A stretch of DNA of 64,000 bases from Mycolicibacterium iranicum (lineage in GTDB: Bacteria > Actinomycetota > Actinomycetes > Mycobacteriales > Mycobacteriaceae), in NCBI RefSeq assembly GCF_014190915.1, contig NZ_JACHVU010000001.1:496001-560000 (forward strand), read 5' to 3'. This document shows, in pieces, positions 8,152 to 15,302 of the stretch. Numbering within the stretch: the stretch's first letter is position 1; every line of letters starts with the position of its first letter. The translations under genes were made by a program, and so were the position numbers. Below the pieces are notes generated by a model. That model saw only the letters and a list, made by a program, of their open reading frames with translations. It did not search any database and had not been told where the DNA came from.

Positions 8152-9333
8152 TCAGGCCGCTGCGTCGGAATCGGCACCGTCGCCGGCGTCGGGGGCCGGG
8201 TCGGATGTGTCCTGTGAGCTGTCCTGCGCGGTCTCGGTGTCGTTCTCCGTCGACGCCGCGTTGTCGGCGGTGTCGGTGGACCCGGTGGAGGCATCCAGGG
8301 AGGGATCCGTGGACGCGTCGTCCAGGGCGGCGTCGTTCAGGGCGGCGTCGTTCAGGGCGGCGTCGAGGGCTGCGTCGTCGGTGACCTCGGTGTCCGCTTC
8401 AACGTCGGCGACGCGCGAAGAAGACGTCCGTGCTGCCGCAGGGTCACCGCCCACGCTGGTGTCCGCATCCGTCGAGTCGGCGGACGCGACGGTGAGAGCG
8501 TCGACGGGCTCTTCGACGGGGGCCAGGCTCGGGGGCGGGTTGCCGTTGCCCCAGTCGGCGCCCTCGCCCTGCGGAACATAGGCCGGTCGGTCGTAGTCGC
8601 GTTCCACCAGGGGGCGGTACTTCGCGTCGAGCTCGGCCATCCGTTCGGCGCTGACGAAGGGTCGGACCCACTGCAGCATCGGCAGGGTCTCCGCCGGGAT
8701 CAGCATGTAGGTGGTGTTGCCCTCCTGGTAGACCAGGTTGTCCGGGTCGTTGATGTCCAGGCCGTCGAAGTACGAGAAGTGCCGGGAGAACGCGGAATTG
8801 ATGTACGAGTAGAAGCCGAAGCGGGTCGGGTTGTCGGCGACGCCGTCATATTGGGCAACCACGTCGAGATGGTCGTAGGGCTGGTAGGCGGGCAGCCCCA
8901 CACCGACGTTGTTGCGATTCTGTCCGCCGAACTTGTTCTCCGGATTGCCGAACGTCACGATCAGCACGATGCGGTCGGGGTCCGGTGCCAGCGACGGGTT
9001 TCGCTCCCATTCCCTGAGGCGGTCGTACATGCCGGCGCCGCCCACCGAGTAGCCGGCCAGGATGAGATCTCCGGGGGTCGAATCGACGGCGGCCTGAATC
9101 TGCTGGGACGTGATCTTGCGCGTCACCGTTCCGCGACCCAGCGATCGGCATTCGTTCTGCTCGCAGAAGACGCCGCCAAACGCGGACTGGGCCTCCCCGC
9201 CCTGGCGGGTCGCGCCTTCGGCGAACAGCGCGGTGACGGCGTGGGAAGTGGGTGCTGCCTGGAGGAATCCAGCAGCGGGGATGAGTACTGTGGCCAATGC
9301 GGCGATGCCGGCGTTGCGGCGCTGGTGCTTCAT
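8152..9333 (-). CDS. Secreted PE-PPE-domain serine hydrolase (copy 1) with acidic repeat tail
   Basis: A 393-residue predicted secreted alpha/beta hydrolase of the PE-PPE (cutinase/esterase-like) family. The start MKHQRRNAGIAAL at 9333 has AAGGA upstream and opens a signal peptide ending near the HAV-TALFAEG junction. The nucleophile elbow is GYSVG, and candidate acid and histidine residues lie in the DHLDVVAQYDGVADNP and RHFSYFDGL regions. After the conserved DWGNGNPPP segment there is a long Asp/Ala/Thr/Ser-rich acidic tail containing DAALN repeats, encoded by 15-bp tandem repeats. It lies next to a paralogue at 9583-10719. Mtb has no such genes between trpG and Rv0012, so the pair looks like a lineage-specific insertion. 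The substrate is unknown; lipid ester hydrolysis is the family expectation. Confidence 0.8.
   Translation of the reverse strand: MKHQRRNAGIAALATVLIPAAGFLQAAPTSHAVTALFAEGATRQGGEAQSAFGGVFCEQNECRSLGRGTVTRKITSQQIQAAVDSTPGDLILAGYSVGGAGMYDRLREWERNPSLAPDPDRIVLIVTFGNPENKFGGQNRNNVGVGLPAYQPYDHLDVVAQYDGVADNPTRFGFYSYINSAFSRHFSYFDGLDINDPDNLVYQEGNTTYMLIPAETLPMLQWVRPFVSAERMAELDAKYRPLVERDYDRPAYVPQGEGADWGNGNPPPSLAPVEEPVDALTVASADSTDADTSVGGDPAAARTSSSRVADVEADTEVTDDAALDAALNDAALNDAALDDASTDPSLDASTGSTDTADNAASTENDTETAQDSSQDTSDPAPDAGDGADSDAAA
8311..8370 (-). repeat. 15-bp tandem repeats in hydrolase copy 1 tail
   Basis: Four consecutive 15-bp units run from 8311 to 8370; two are identical on the plus strand (GGCGGCGTCGTTCAG) and the outer two diverge. 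They encode DAALN-type pentapeptides on the minus strand. The unit is a multiple of three, so copy number can change without a frameshift. Confidence 0.85.
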
Positions 9334-9582
9334 GAGGATCCTTGACGAGTCGAACGAGTGCGCCGCACGGCGAATCCCCAAGTCCGACGCCGGCGTAGTG
9401 CAAACATTTGCTGATGCTTTTGTGGCGAAGGAATTCCCGACTTCTCAACGTTGAAACACCGGGATTGCCGTGAGGGCGTGCGCGCCGCAATAACGTTGTC
9501 AGATCTTGATCTTCGTGAGTTGCGGGCCCAGCCTTCAGCTTGAGGGTACCGCCGCGAGCAGCAACTTCCCGGCTGCTATCTC

Positions 9583-10719
9583 TTACGCAGTTGTGACGCT
9601 GCCGCGCTCTGGCCGAAGGGCCGACTGCTGCGCCGGTGTCGATCCCTCGTTTGGTGTATCGCGCGCCTCGTCCTCGCCGTTAGCGTCGGTGACTTCGTCT
9701 GCGGGGGCCTCGTCTGCGGGGGCCTCGTCGTTCGCCTCATCCGCGAGCGCCTCTTCTGCCCGGGGCTCGTCGTCCGTGTCGACCACGACGTCACCGGGCT
9801 CCCCCTGCCCGGCGCCGTCACCCACATCGTCGGGAGACGCGTCGTCGACGTCGTCCGGATCCTGCGCGGAATGTGAATCCCGTTGCCGCGCATTGCTTTC
9901 GGAAGTTTGGGCGGCCGGTGGCGGGGTCCCGTTGCCCCAGTCGGCACCCTCGCCCTGGGGAGCATAGTCCGGGCGGTCGTAGTCCTTCTCGATCAAGGGC
10001 CGGTACTTGGCGTCCAGCTCGGCCATCCTGGCGTCGCTCAACCAGGGGTCCATCCACTTGAGCATGGGCAGCGTGTCGGCCTTGATGAGCATGTAGGTCG
10101 TGCCGTCGGCGTCGTGATAGACCAAGTTGTCCGGATCGTTGATGTCGATGTCCTGGAAGTACGCCATGTGCTGGGCGAACGCGAGGTTCATCCGGGAGTA
10201 CCAGCCCCACCGCGTCGGCACATCGGCGACGCTGTCGTACTGCATGGTGACGTCGAGGTGGGCGTAAGGCTGCACGGCAGGCAGTCCGGCGTAGGAATTC
10301 TTGCGGTCGTCGCCGCCGAACTTGTTCTCCGGGTTCCCGTACGTCACGACGAGCACGACCCGGCCCGGGTCGGGGGATGTGCCGGGGCTCTTCTCCCAGG
10401 CCCGCAGGCGGTCGTAGATCGTCGCGGCGCCCAGGGAGTACCCCATGAGGATGATGTCCCCGGCGGTGGATTGGACGGCGGCCTGTAACTGCCGGGAGCC
10501 GGGCTTCACATCGAACGGGGTGCGGGCATTGTTGATCGACCGGCACGTGTTGTGGGCGCAGAACTCGTTGCCGAAGGCGGTCTGGGCGTTGCCCTTGAGC
10601 TGGGCCGTTCCCTCGACGGCCAGCACCGTGGCCGCCGATGCCGTGGGGGAGAAGCAGAGCCCCACCGCGGCGGGCACGGCGAGTGCGCCGGCCAATGCAC
10701 GACGACGTTGACGGTTCAC
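9583..10719 (-). CDS. Secreted PE-PPE-domain serine hydrolase (copy 2) with acidic repeat tail
   Basis: A 378-residue paralogue of the adjacent hydrolase. The GTG at 10719 was chosen because a strong AGGGGGGA ribosome-binding site lies 5 bases upstream; it opens VNRQRRRALAGALAVPAAVG and a signal peptide cut near SASAA. The nucleophile elbow is GYSLG. The core matches copy 1 segment by segment (NPENKFGG, DPDNLVY, MLPMLKW-like, AELDAKYRPL, DYDRP, PQGEGADWGNG). The tail is Glu/Asp/Ala-rich with APADE repeats. The frame is open further upstream to 10833, but that part lacks family similarity. With copy 1 it forms a tandem duplication between trpG and the DUF881 gene. Confidence 0.8.
   Translation of the reverse strand: MNRQRRRALAGALAVPAAVGLCFSPTASAATVLAVEGTAQLKGNAQTAFGNEFCAHNTCRSINNARTPFDVKPGSRQLQAAVQSTAGDIILMGYSLGAATIYDRLRAWEKSPGTSPDPGRVVLVVTYGNPENKFGGDDRKNSYAGLPAVQPYAHLDVTMQYDSVADVPTRWGWYSRMNLAFAQHMAYFQDIDINDPDNLVYHDADGTTYMLIKADTLPMLKWMDPWLSDARMAELDAKYRPLIEKDYDRPDYAPQGEGADWGNGTPPPAAQTSESNARQRDSHSAQDPDDVDDASPDDVGDGAGQGEPGDVVVDTDDEPRAEEALADEANDEAPADEAPADEVTDANGEDEARDTPNEGSTPAQQSALRPERGSVTTA
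9694..9738 (-). repeat. 15-bp tandem repeats in hydrolase copy 2 tail
   Basis: Two near-identical 15-bp units (TCGTCTGCGGGGGCC-type), plus a diverged third, encode APADE-type pentapeptides on the minus strand. Unit length matches the repeats of the paralogous gene, but the sequence differs, so the two tails expanded independently. Confidence 0.65.
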
Positions 10720-10962
10720 GCGGTCCCCCCTGTACCGGCCGCGACGCCTGTCGCGGTCTCCACCGGCGCATTGCTTTGCTAATTGACACATGTGGCTAAT
10801 TCCACGCGAATGCTCACGCGGGGAGATTTCCACCTGAAAGAATTGCTGACGTCACCCGCGTATCGATGTTGTACCTGCTTAGCGACCTGAGAACGTACGG
10901 GTATGTATAGCAGGGATTAGTCGAGCCCGTCTAATCTTCAGCAACATCGAGATGAACCCGAT

Positions 10963-11724
10963 TCAGTAGCCGAGAGGCCCCAACGGTTGCGCGTACTTCA
11001 TGCGGACGGACTCGCTGTGTCCGACGAGATCGACCTCGCGCGCTTCTTCGCTGTAACCGAGGCCGAACCTGACCGCGTAGCGCTTGTACAACGTCACCAA
11101 CGGCGCGGCCGCCAGTGCGGACTGCATCGCCGCGGCGTCGCCGATGGCGGCGATGACATAGGGCGGGCTGTAGGTGCGGCCGTTGAGGAGCAGGGTGTTC
11201 CCGACACACCGCGGGGCCGACGTCGCGATGATCCGTTGATCCTGGACCTGGATGCCCTCGGCACCGGCGGTCCAGAGGGCGTTGATCACCGCCTGGATGT
11301 CCTGCTGGTGCACGACGAGGTCGTCGGGCGACGCATCTCGCGGGAACCGGCCCTGGGCGTCGCGCTGGGCATCGTTGAGGGTGACCACCAGACCGGGACC
11401 CCGCAGCGGCGTGAGACCGGCGTCCGTCGCCAGCAGGTCGCCCCGGCGGGTGATGGCGGCCAGTGCCGCGTCGGCTCCCGGCGAGCCGCCGTGATGGTTG
11501 TCGATCTGCAGGGTCAGCGCACCCTGCTCGGCGCTCAGCCGGTCGACCGACGCCTGAGATTCCCGCACCAGGTCGACCAGACGAGGTGAGTCGCTGCGCC
11601 GGATCTCGTCCCCGCCGGACACGCCGTAGGTCGTGCCGAGGAGCAGACCGGCCGCCAGGCAGACCGCGGGCACACCGAGACGCCACAGAGATCGTCGCCG
11701 TCCGGTTGCGCTGCGGTCTGTCAT
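10963..11724 (-). CDS. DUF881 membrane-anchored protein (Rv0012 equivalent)
   Basis: A 253-residue protein with one N-terminal membrane helix (about residues 14-33) and an extracytoplasmic DUF881 domain with a predicted coiled-coil stretch after the membrane. Conserved blocks are GPGLVVTL, DDLVVHQQDI, NALWTAGAEGIQ and NGRTYSPPYVI. The start MTDRSATG at 11724 has AAAGGAG upstream, and the open frame beyond it lacks similarity. It is divergent from crgA, as in Mtb. The molecular function is not established; DUF881 proteins are often near division genes in Gram-positive bacteria. Confidence 0.85.
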   Translation of the reverse strand: MTDRSATGRRRSLWRLGVPAVCLAAGLLLGTTYGVSGGDEIRRSDSPRLVDLVRESQASVDRLSAEQGALTLQIDNHHGGSPGADAALAAITRRGDLLATDAGLTPLRGPGLVVTLNDAQRDAQGRFPRDASPDDLVVHQQDIQAVINALWTAGAEGIQVQDQRIIATSAPRCVGNTLLLNGRTYSPPYVIAAIGDAAAMQSALAAAPLVTLYKRYAVRFGLGYSEEAREVDLVGHSESVRMKYAQPLGPLGY

Positions 11725-11859
11725 CGCCAGTGCGCGCTCCTTTCGAGGATCACCTGACGCGTTCTCGGCCTGCGTTAGGCTTTCTCTACACATCGTCGCA
11801 CTGACCGGTCGTTCGTGGCACCGGAGACAGGTCGCGGCGCCGAACGTTCGAAGGTACGC

Positions 11860-12141
11860 ATGCCCAAGTCCAAGGTCCGCAAGAAGAACGACTTCACCAT
11901 CAACCCGGTGAGCCGGACTCCGGTCAAGGTCAAGGCGGGGCCGTCGAGCACCTGGTTCGTGGTGCTGTTCGTCGGCCTCATGCTGATCGGGCTCGTGTGG
12001 CTCATCGTCTTCCAGCTGGCCGGCAGCGGGCCCGACGTCCCGAGCTTCCTCCAGTGGATGGCGGACCTGAACGTCTGGAACTACGCGATCGCGTTTGCCT
12101 TCATGATCACCGGGTTGCTGTTGACGATGCGCTGGCGGTGA
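11860..12141 (+). CDS. crgA: Cell division protein CrgA
   Basis: A 93-residue protein with a charged cytoplasmic N-terminus ([14 protein letters not shown]) and two transmembrane helices (about residues 31-52 and 67-88). CrgA is a divisome component that in mycobacteria binds FtsZ, FtsQ, FtsI and CwsA and recruits wall enzymes. The start at 11860 follows AAGGT and matches the family N-terminus; an earlier in-frame ATG at 11815 would add 15 unrelated residues. Its reported partner CwsA is encoded about 1.3 kb downstream. Confidence 0.93.
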   Translation: MPKSKVRKKNDFTINPVSRTPVKVKAGPSSTWFVVLFVGLMLIGLVWLIVFQLAGSGPDVPSFLQWMADLNVWNYAIAFAFMITGLLLTMRWR

Positions 12142-12231
12142 CGCCACGGGCGTCCGAAGGGGATTCATCAACGACGCCTGCCGTTACCCTGCGCGCCACC
12201 CGGGCGTCACCGGATCACACGGATGTTATTC

Positions 12232-12261
12232 ATCCCCATTGGGGATAGCACTTGTGGATAA
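12232..12261 (+). promoter_or_regulatory. DnaA-box-like site and 15-bp palindrome upstream of the PH-like gene
   Basis: A perfect inverse DnaA box TGTGGATAA (reverse complement TTATCCACA) lies at 12253-12261. It is preceded at 12232-12246 by the palindrome ATCCCCATTGGGGAT, which shares TTGGGGAT with repeats inside oriC. The site is in the gap between crgA and the next gene. A DnaA-controlled promoter or titration site is possible; this is inference. Confidence 0.45.
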
Positions 12262-12296
12262 CCGCATCGACCGCGGTAGAGGGGTGTGAACAACCC

Positions 12297-12719
12297 GTGC
12301 AGCAAACTTCTTGGCAGCCCAGGACAGGCGGCATCGTCGGGGCCGGTCTACTCGGCATTCTGCTTGCCGTCGCCGTTGTGACACTGGTCACAGACGTTCC
12401 GGGGCGCATTCTCATCGGTACCGCGGCCGTCGGTTTGCTGGTGTTCGCCGCCATGTCGTGGCGGGCTCGGCCCAAGCTGGCAATCACCTCGAGTGGCCTG
12501 GAATACCGCGGATGGGTCGGCGTGAGGCAGCTCACACAAGCCGACATCCGGCGCATCCGCATCACCGAGTTCCGGCGTATCGGCCGGAAAGTACGCCTTT
12601 TGGAGATCGACACGACAGATGACCGGCTCCTGGTCATGAGCCGGTGGGATCTGGGCACGGAGCCGCTGCACGTGCTGGACGCGCTCACCGAGGCCGGGTA
12701 CGCGCCCGGCCCGGGGTGA
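12297..12719 (+). CDS. Small PH-domain-like membrane protein (Rv0010c equivalent)
   Basis: A 140-residue protein with two N-terminal transmembrane helices followed by a short PH-like domain containing RARPKLAITSSGLEYRGW and a terminal LSRWDLGT-like segment (MSRWDLGTEPLHVLDAL). The GTG at 12297 gives VQQTSWQPRTGG, which agrees with the Mtb N-terminus MQQTAW; the open frame begins 15 codons earlier without similarity. The stop codon TGA is part of the palindromic repeat that follows. No function is established for this family. Confidence 0.82.
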   Translation: MQQTSWQPRTGGIVGAGLLGILLAVAVVTLVTDVPGRILIGTAAVGLLVFAAMSWRARPKLAITSSGLEYRGWVGVRQLTQADIRRIRITEFRRIGRKVRLLEIDTTDDRLLVMSRWDLGTEPLHVLDALTEAGYAPGPG

Positions 12720-12766
12720 TTTCGGTGTAGTTGGTCACCGTGAGCGTGACCAACTACACCGAAATC
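12718..12766. terminator. Palindromic repeat, copy 1, between convergent genes
   Basis: A perfect 21-bp inverted repeat (arms 12718-12738 and 12746-12766) with a 7-base loop, core TTTCGGTGTAGTTGGTCAC. It lies between the convergent PH-like gene and ppiA. It contains the PH-like gene's stop codon and ends just before the ppiA stop. It could act as a bidirectional terminator, though there is no U-run. Two related copies lie at 58039-58095 and 58168-58222, so it is a dispersed element. Confidence 0.75.
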
Positions 12767-12767
12767 G

Positions 12768-13295
12768 CTAGGAGATGGTGATCGACTCGATGACGACCGG
12801 GTCGGTGGGGCGGTCGCTGCGATCGGTGGACGTGGTCGCGATGGCGTCGACGACCTTCTGCGACTCCGCGTCGACGACCTCGCCGAAGATCGTGTGGCGA
12901 CGGTTCAGGTGCGGGGTGGGGGTCACCGTGATGAAGAACTGCGAGCCGTTGGTGCCGGGGCCCGCATTGGCCATCGCGAGCAGGTACGGCTTGTCGAACT
13001 GCAGCTCCGGGTGGAATTCGTCGGCGAACTGGTAGCCCGGGCCGCCGCGGCCCGTGCCGGTGGGGTCGCCGCCCTGGATCATGAAGCCGTCGATGACGCG
13101 GTGGAACACGGCGCCGTCGTAGAACGGCCCCGACGAGCCGCCCGACGCGTTCTCCGTGCTGTATTCCTTGCTGCCCTGGGACAGTCCGACGAAGTTGGAC
13201 ACGGTCTTCGGTGCGTGGTTTCCGAACAGGGCGATCTTGATGTCGCCACGGTTGGTGTGGAGGGTCGCGGTTGCGGTCTGAATGGGACTCGTCAC
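12768..13295 (-). CDS. ppiA: Cyclophilin-type peptidyl-prolyl cis-trans isomerase PpiA
   Basis: A 175-residue cytosolic cyclophilin that speeds cis-trans isomerisation of proline bonds. Characteristic blocks are [27 protein letters not shown] (catalytic Arg in FHR), [17 protein letters not shown] and HTIFGEV. The GTG at 13295 ([18 protein letters not shown]) was chosen by family N-terminus; an in-frame GTG at 13313 is the alternative, and neither has a strong ribosome-binding site. It is divergent from cwsA and convergent with the PH-like gene across a palindromic repeat. Confidence 0.93.
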   Translation of the reverse strand: MTSPIQTATATLHTNRGDIKIALFGNHAPKTVSNFVGLSQGSKEYSTENASGGSSGPFYDGAVFHRVIDGFMIQGGDPTGTGRGGPGYQFADEFHPELQFDKPYLLAMANAGPGTNGSQFFITVTPTPHLNRRHTIFGEVVDAESQKVVDAIATTSTDRSDRPTDPVVIESITIS

Positions 13296-13401
13296 GGGAA
13301 TCCAGTGTGCCACGCCTGGTCGGACCGCCAACCGGGCACCGTGCGTTCACCGGAGTGGCAGGCTGGAGGCGCGACGTCCGTCATCGAGGAAGAGGTGGGA
13401 T

Positions 13402-13803
13402 ATGAGCTCCAAGACCCGTGTACGCCTGACCCCGCGGGAGCGGCTCGGCCGAGGTCTGAAGTACTCGACGATGGGGCCGGTCGACGTCACGCGGGGCACG
13501 CTCGGTCTCGGGGTCGACTCCGTCCGTTCCTCCGCCTCCTGGGTCAGCGACCGATACCGCCGCAGCAAGGTCGCCGGTGAGCTCCGCGCCGAGGTGGCGG
13601 CAGCCCAGGAGATCGTCGCCGGCCTGCCGGAGGCCATCGCCAAGGCGCGCAAACCCCGTCGCCGCCGACGGCCGCTGCTGCTCGCGGGCCTCGGTGTCGC
13701 TCTGGTGGCCGGGGGAGCGGTCACGTTCTCGATCCTGCGTCGTTCTGCCCAGCCCGATCCCTCGCCGCTCCCGCCGAGCGTCGAGGTCAATCCCCGGCCG
13801 TAG
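13402..13803 (+). CDS. cwsA: Cell wall synthesis protein CwsA
   Basis: A 133-residue protein matching Mtb Rv0008c: N-terminal RLTPRERLGRGL and GPVDVTRG blocks, a helical middle (AEVAAAQEIVAGLPEAIAKA), one C-terminal transmembrane helix (about residues 92-112) and a terminal PPSVEVNPRP. In mycobacteria CwsA interacts with CrgA and Wag31 and helps polar growth and septation. The start at 13402 follows GAGGTGGGAT; the longer open frame from 13282 overlaps divergent ppiA. The next gene begins 16 bases after its stop. Confidence 0.9.
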   Translation: MSSKTRVRLTPRERLGRGLKYSTMGPVDVTRGTLGLGVDSVRSSASWVSDRYRRSKVAGELRAEVAAAQEIVAGLPEAIAKARKPRRRRRPLLLAGLGVALVAGGAVTFSILRRSAQPDPSPLPPSVEVNPRP

Positions 13804-13819
13804 CGGAAGCCGTTCCGGT

Positions 13820-15166
13820 GTGACCGTCTCGGTGTTCGACCTGTTCTCGATCGGCATCGGCCCGTCGAGCTCACACACCGTGGGCCCGATGCGGGCGGCG
13901 CGGCGGTTCGTCGACGAACTCGACGTCTCCGCGGTCGCACACGTGCGCGTGGAGCTCTACGGCTCGCTGGGGGCGACGGGCGCCGGGCACGGAACGCCGG
14001 GAGCCGTGGTCCTCGGTCTGGAGGGCGCCGATCCCGAGACCGTCGATCCCGACGAGGCACACGCACGGGTGGCCGAGGTCCGGCACGACCGGGTGCTGCG
14101 GGTCGGGGGAGAACATGCGGTCGCGTTCGACATGGCCGCCGACATCGTTCTGTCGTTGCGCGCCATGGACTTTCATAGCAACGGCATGGTCTTCACTGCC
14201 GAGGACGCCGACGGGTCCCTGTTGGCCCGCCGGGTGTACTACTCGGTGGGCGGCGGCTTCGTCGTCGACGAAGACGAGGCCCGGGCCGGCTCGGCCGACG
14301 ACGTGCAGGTGCCGTACCCGTTCCCTTCCGGCGCCGATCTGGTTCGGCTGGCCACCGAGAACGGGTGCAGCATCGCCGAGCTCGTCGCCCGTAACGAAGA
14401 GGCGCTCGGGAACGGGGACCGACTCCGCGCGGGCCTGCTGCGGATCTGGTCGGCGATGCGGGAATGCGTGGACCGCGGGCTCACCTCGGACGGCACGCTG
14501 CCGGGAGGTCTGCGTGTCCGGCGAAGGGCCCGCGCGCTCGCCGCGGCGCTGGAGACAGACCCCGCCGATCCGCTGTATGCGATGGACTGGGTGACGGTGT
14601 ACGCGCTGGCGGTGAACGAGGAGAACGCCGCGGGCGGACGCGTGGTCACGGCGCCGACCAACGGTGCTGCCGGGATCATCCCCGCGGTCCTGCACTACTA
14701 CTGGCGCTTCGTGCCCGGCGCCGACGACGACGGCATCGTGACGTTCCTGTTGACGGCGGCGGCGATCGGTCAGCTGTTCAAGGCCAACGCGTCGATCTCG
14801 GGGGCCGAGGTGGGCTGTCAGGGGGAGGTCGGCTCGGCCTGCTCGATGGCCGCGGGTGCGCTGGCCGCCGTGCTCGGCGGAACACCGGCGCAGGTGGAGA
14901 ACGCCGCGGAGATCGGCATCGAACACAATCTCGGGCTGACCTGCGATCCCGTCGGGGGACTGGTCCAGATCCCGTGCATCGAGCGCAACGCGATCGCATC
15001 GGTCAAAGCGATCACCGCGGCTCGCATGGCGTTGTTCGGCGACGGCACGCATCACGTCAGCCTGGACACCGCGATCAAGACGATGCGCGACACCGGGGCC
15101 GACATGGCGGACAAGTACAAGGAGACGTCGCGCGGGGGACTGGCTCTCAACGTCGTGGAGTGTTGA
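13820..15166 (+). CDS. sdaA: L-serine ammonia-lyase (iron-sulfur dependent, single chain)
   Basis: A 448-residue enzyme converting L-serine to pyruvate and ammonia. It shows the N-terminal beta-domain signature SVFDLFSIGIGPSSSHTVGP and the C-terminal catalytic domain with cysteines that ligate a [4Fe-4S] cluster (GCQGEVGSACSMAAG and LTCDPVGGLVQIPCIERN). Asparagine-rich TAPTNGAAGIIPAVL is also conserved. The GTG at 13820 places the family N-terminus correctly; the open frame from 13577 runs antiphase through cwsA. In Mtb the sdaA homologue (Rv0069c) is elsewhere, so its place behind cwsA is a local difference. It could share a transcript with cwsA. Confidence 0.92.
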   Translation: MTVSVFDLFSIGIGPSSSHTVGPMRAARRFVDELDVSAVAHVRVELYGSLGATGAGHGTPGAVVLGLEGADPETVDPDEAHARVAEVRHDRVLRVGGEHAVAFDMAADIVLSLRAMDFHSNGMVFTAEDADGSLLARRVYYSVGGGFVVDEDEARAGSADDVQVPYPFPSGADLVRLATENGCSIAELVARNEEALGNGDRLRAGLLRIWSAMRECVDRGLTSDGTLPGGLRVRRRARALAAALETDPADPLYAMDWVTVYALAVNEENAAGGRVVTAPTNGAAGIIPAVLHYYWRFVPGADDDGIVTFLLTAAAIGQLFKANASISGAEVGCQGEVGSACSMAAGALAAVLGGTPAQVENAAEIGIEHNLGLTCDPVGGLVQIPCIERNAIASVKAITAARMALFGDGTHHVSLDTAIKTMRDTGADMADKYKETSRGGLALNVVEC

Positions 15167-15302
15167 GCCGCGGTGTGATTGCGGGACGACACCGCGCCCA
15201 TTTGCCCGGCAATCCCCAAGTGTGCCGCAGCCGGACCGGCTCTTGGTCATGATGGACCGAGACCACGCAGCAACGTGGTGGACAAGACGCTAGGGGGCCG
15301 CG

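Noticed and set aside
8311..8370. Tandem repeats as possible iterons or CRISPR
   Set aside because: They are 15-bp in-frame coding repeats with no spacers.
10778..10801. Direct repeat GCTAATT upstream of hydrolase copy 2
   Set aside because: Only 7 bases, spaced 10 bases apart, not distinguishable from chance in a locally AT-richer promoter region.
15167..15302. Possible riboswitch or small RNA between sdaA and the GGDEF gene
   Set aside because: Only a short AGCCGGACCGGCT palindrome was seen; no known aptamer core could be recognised.
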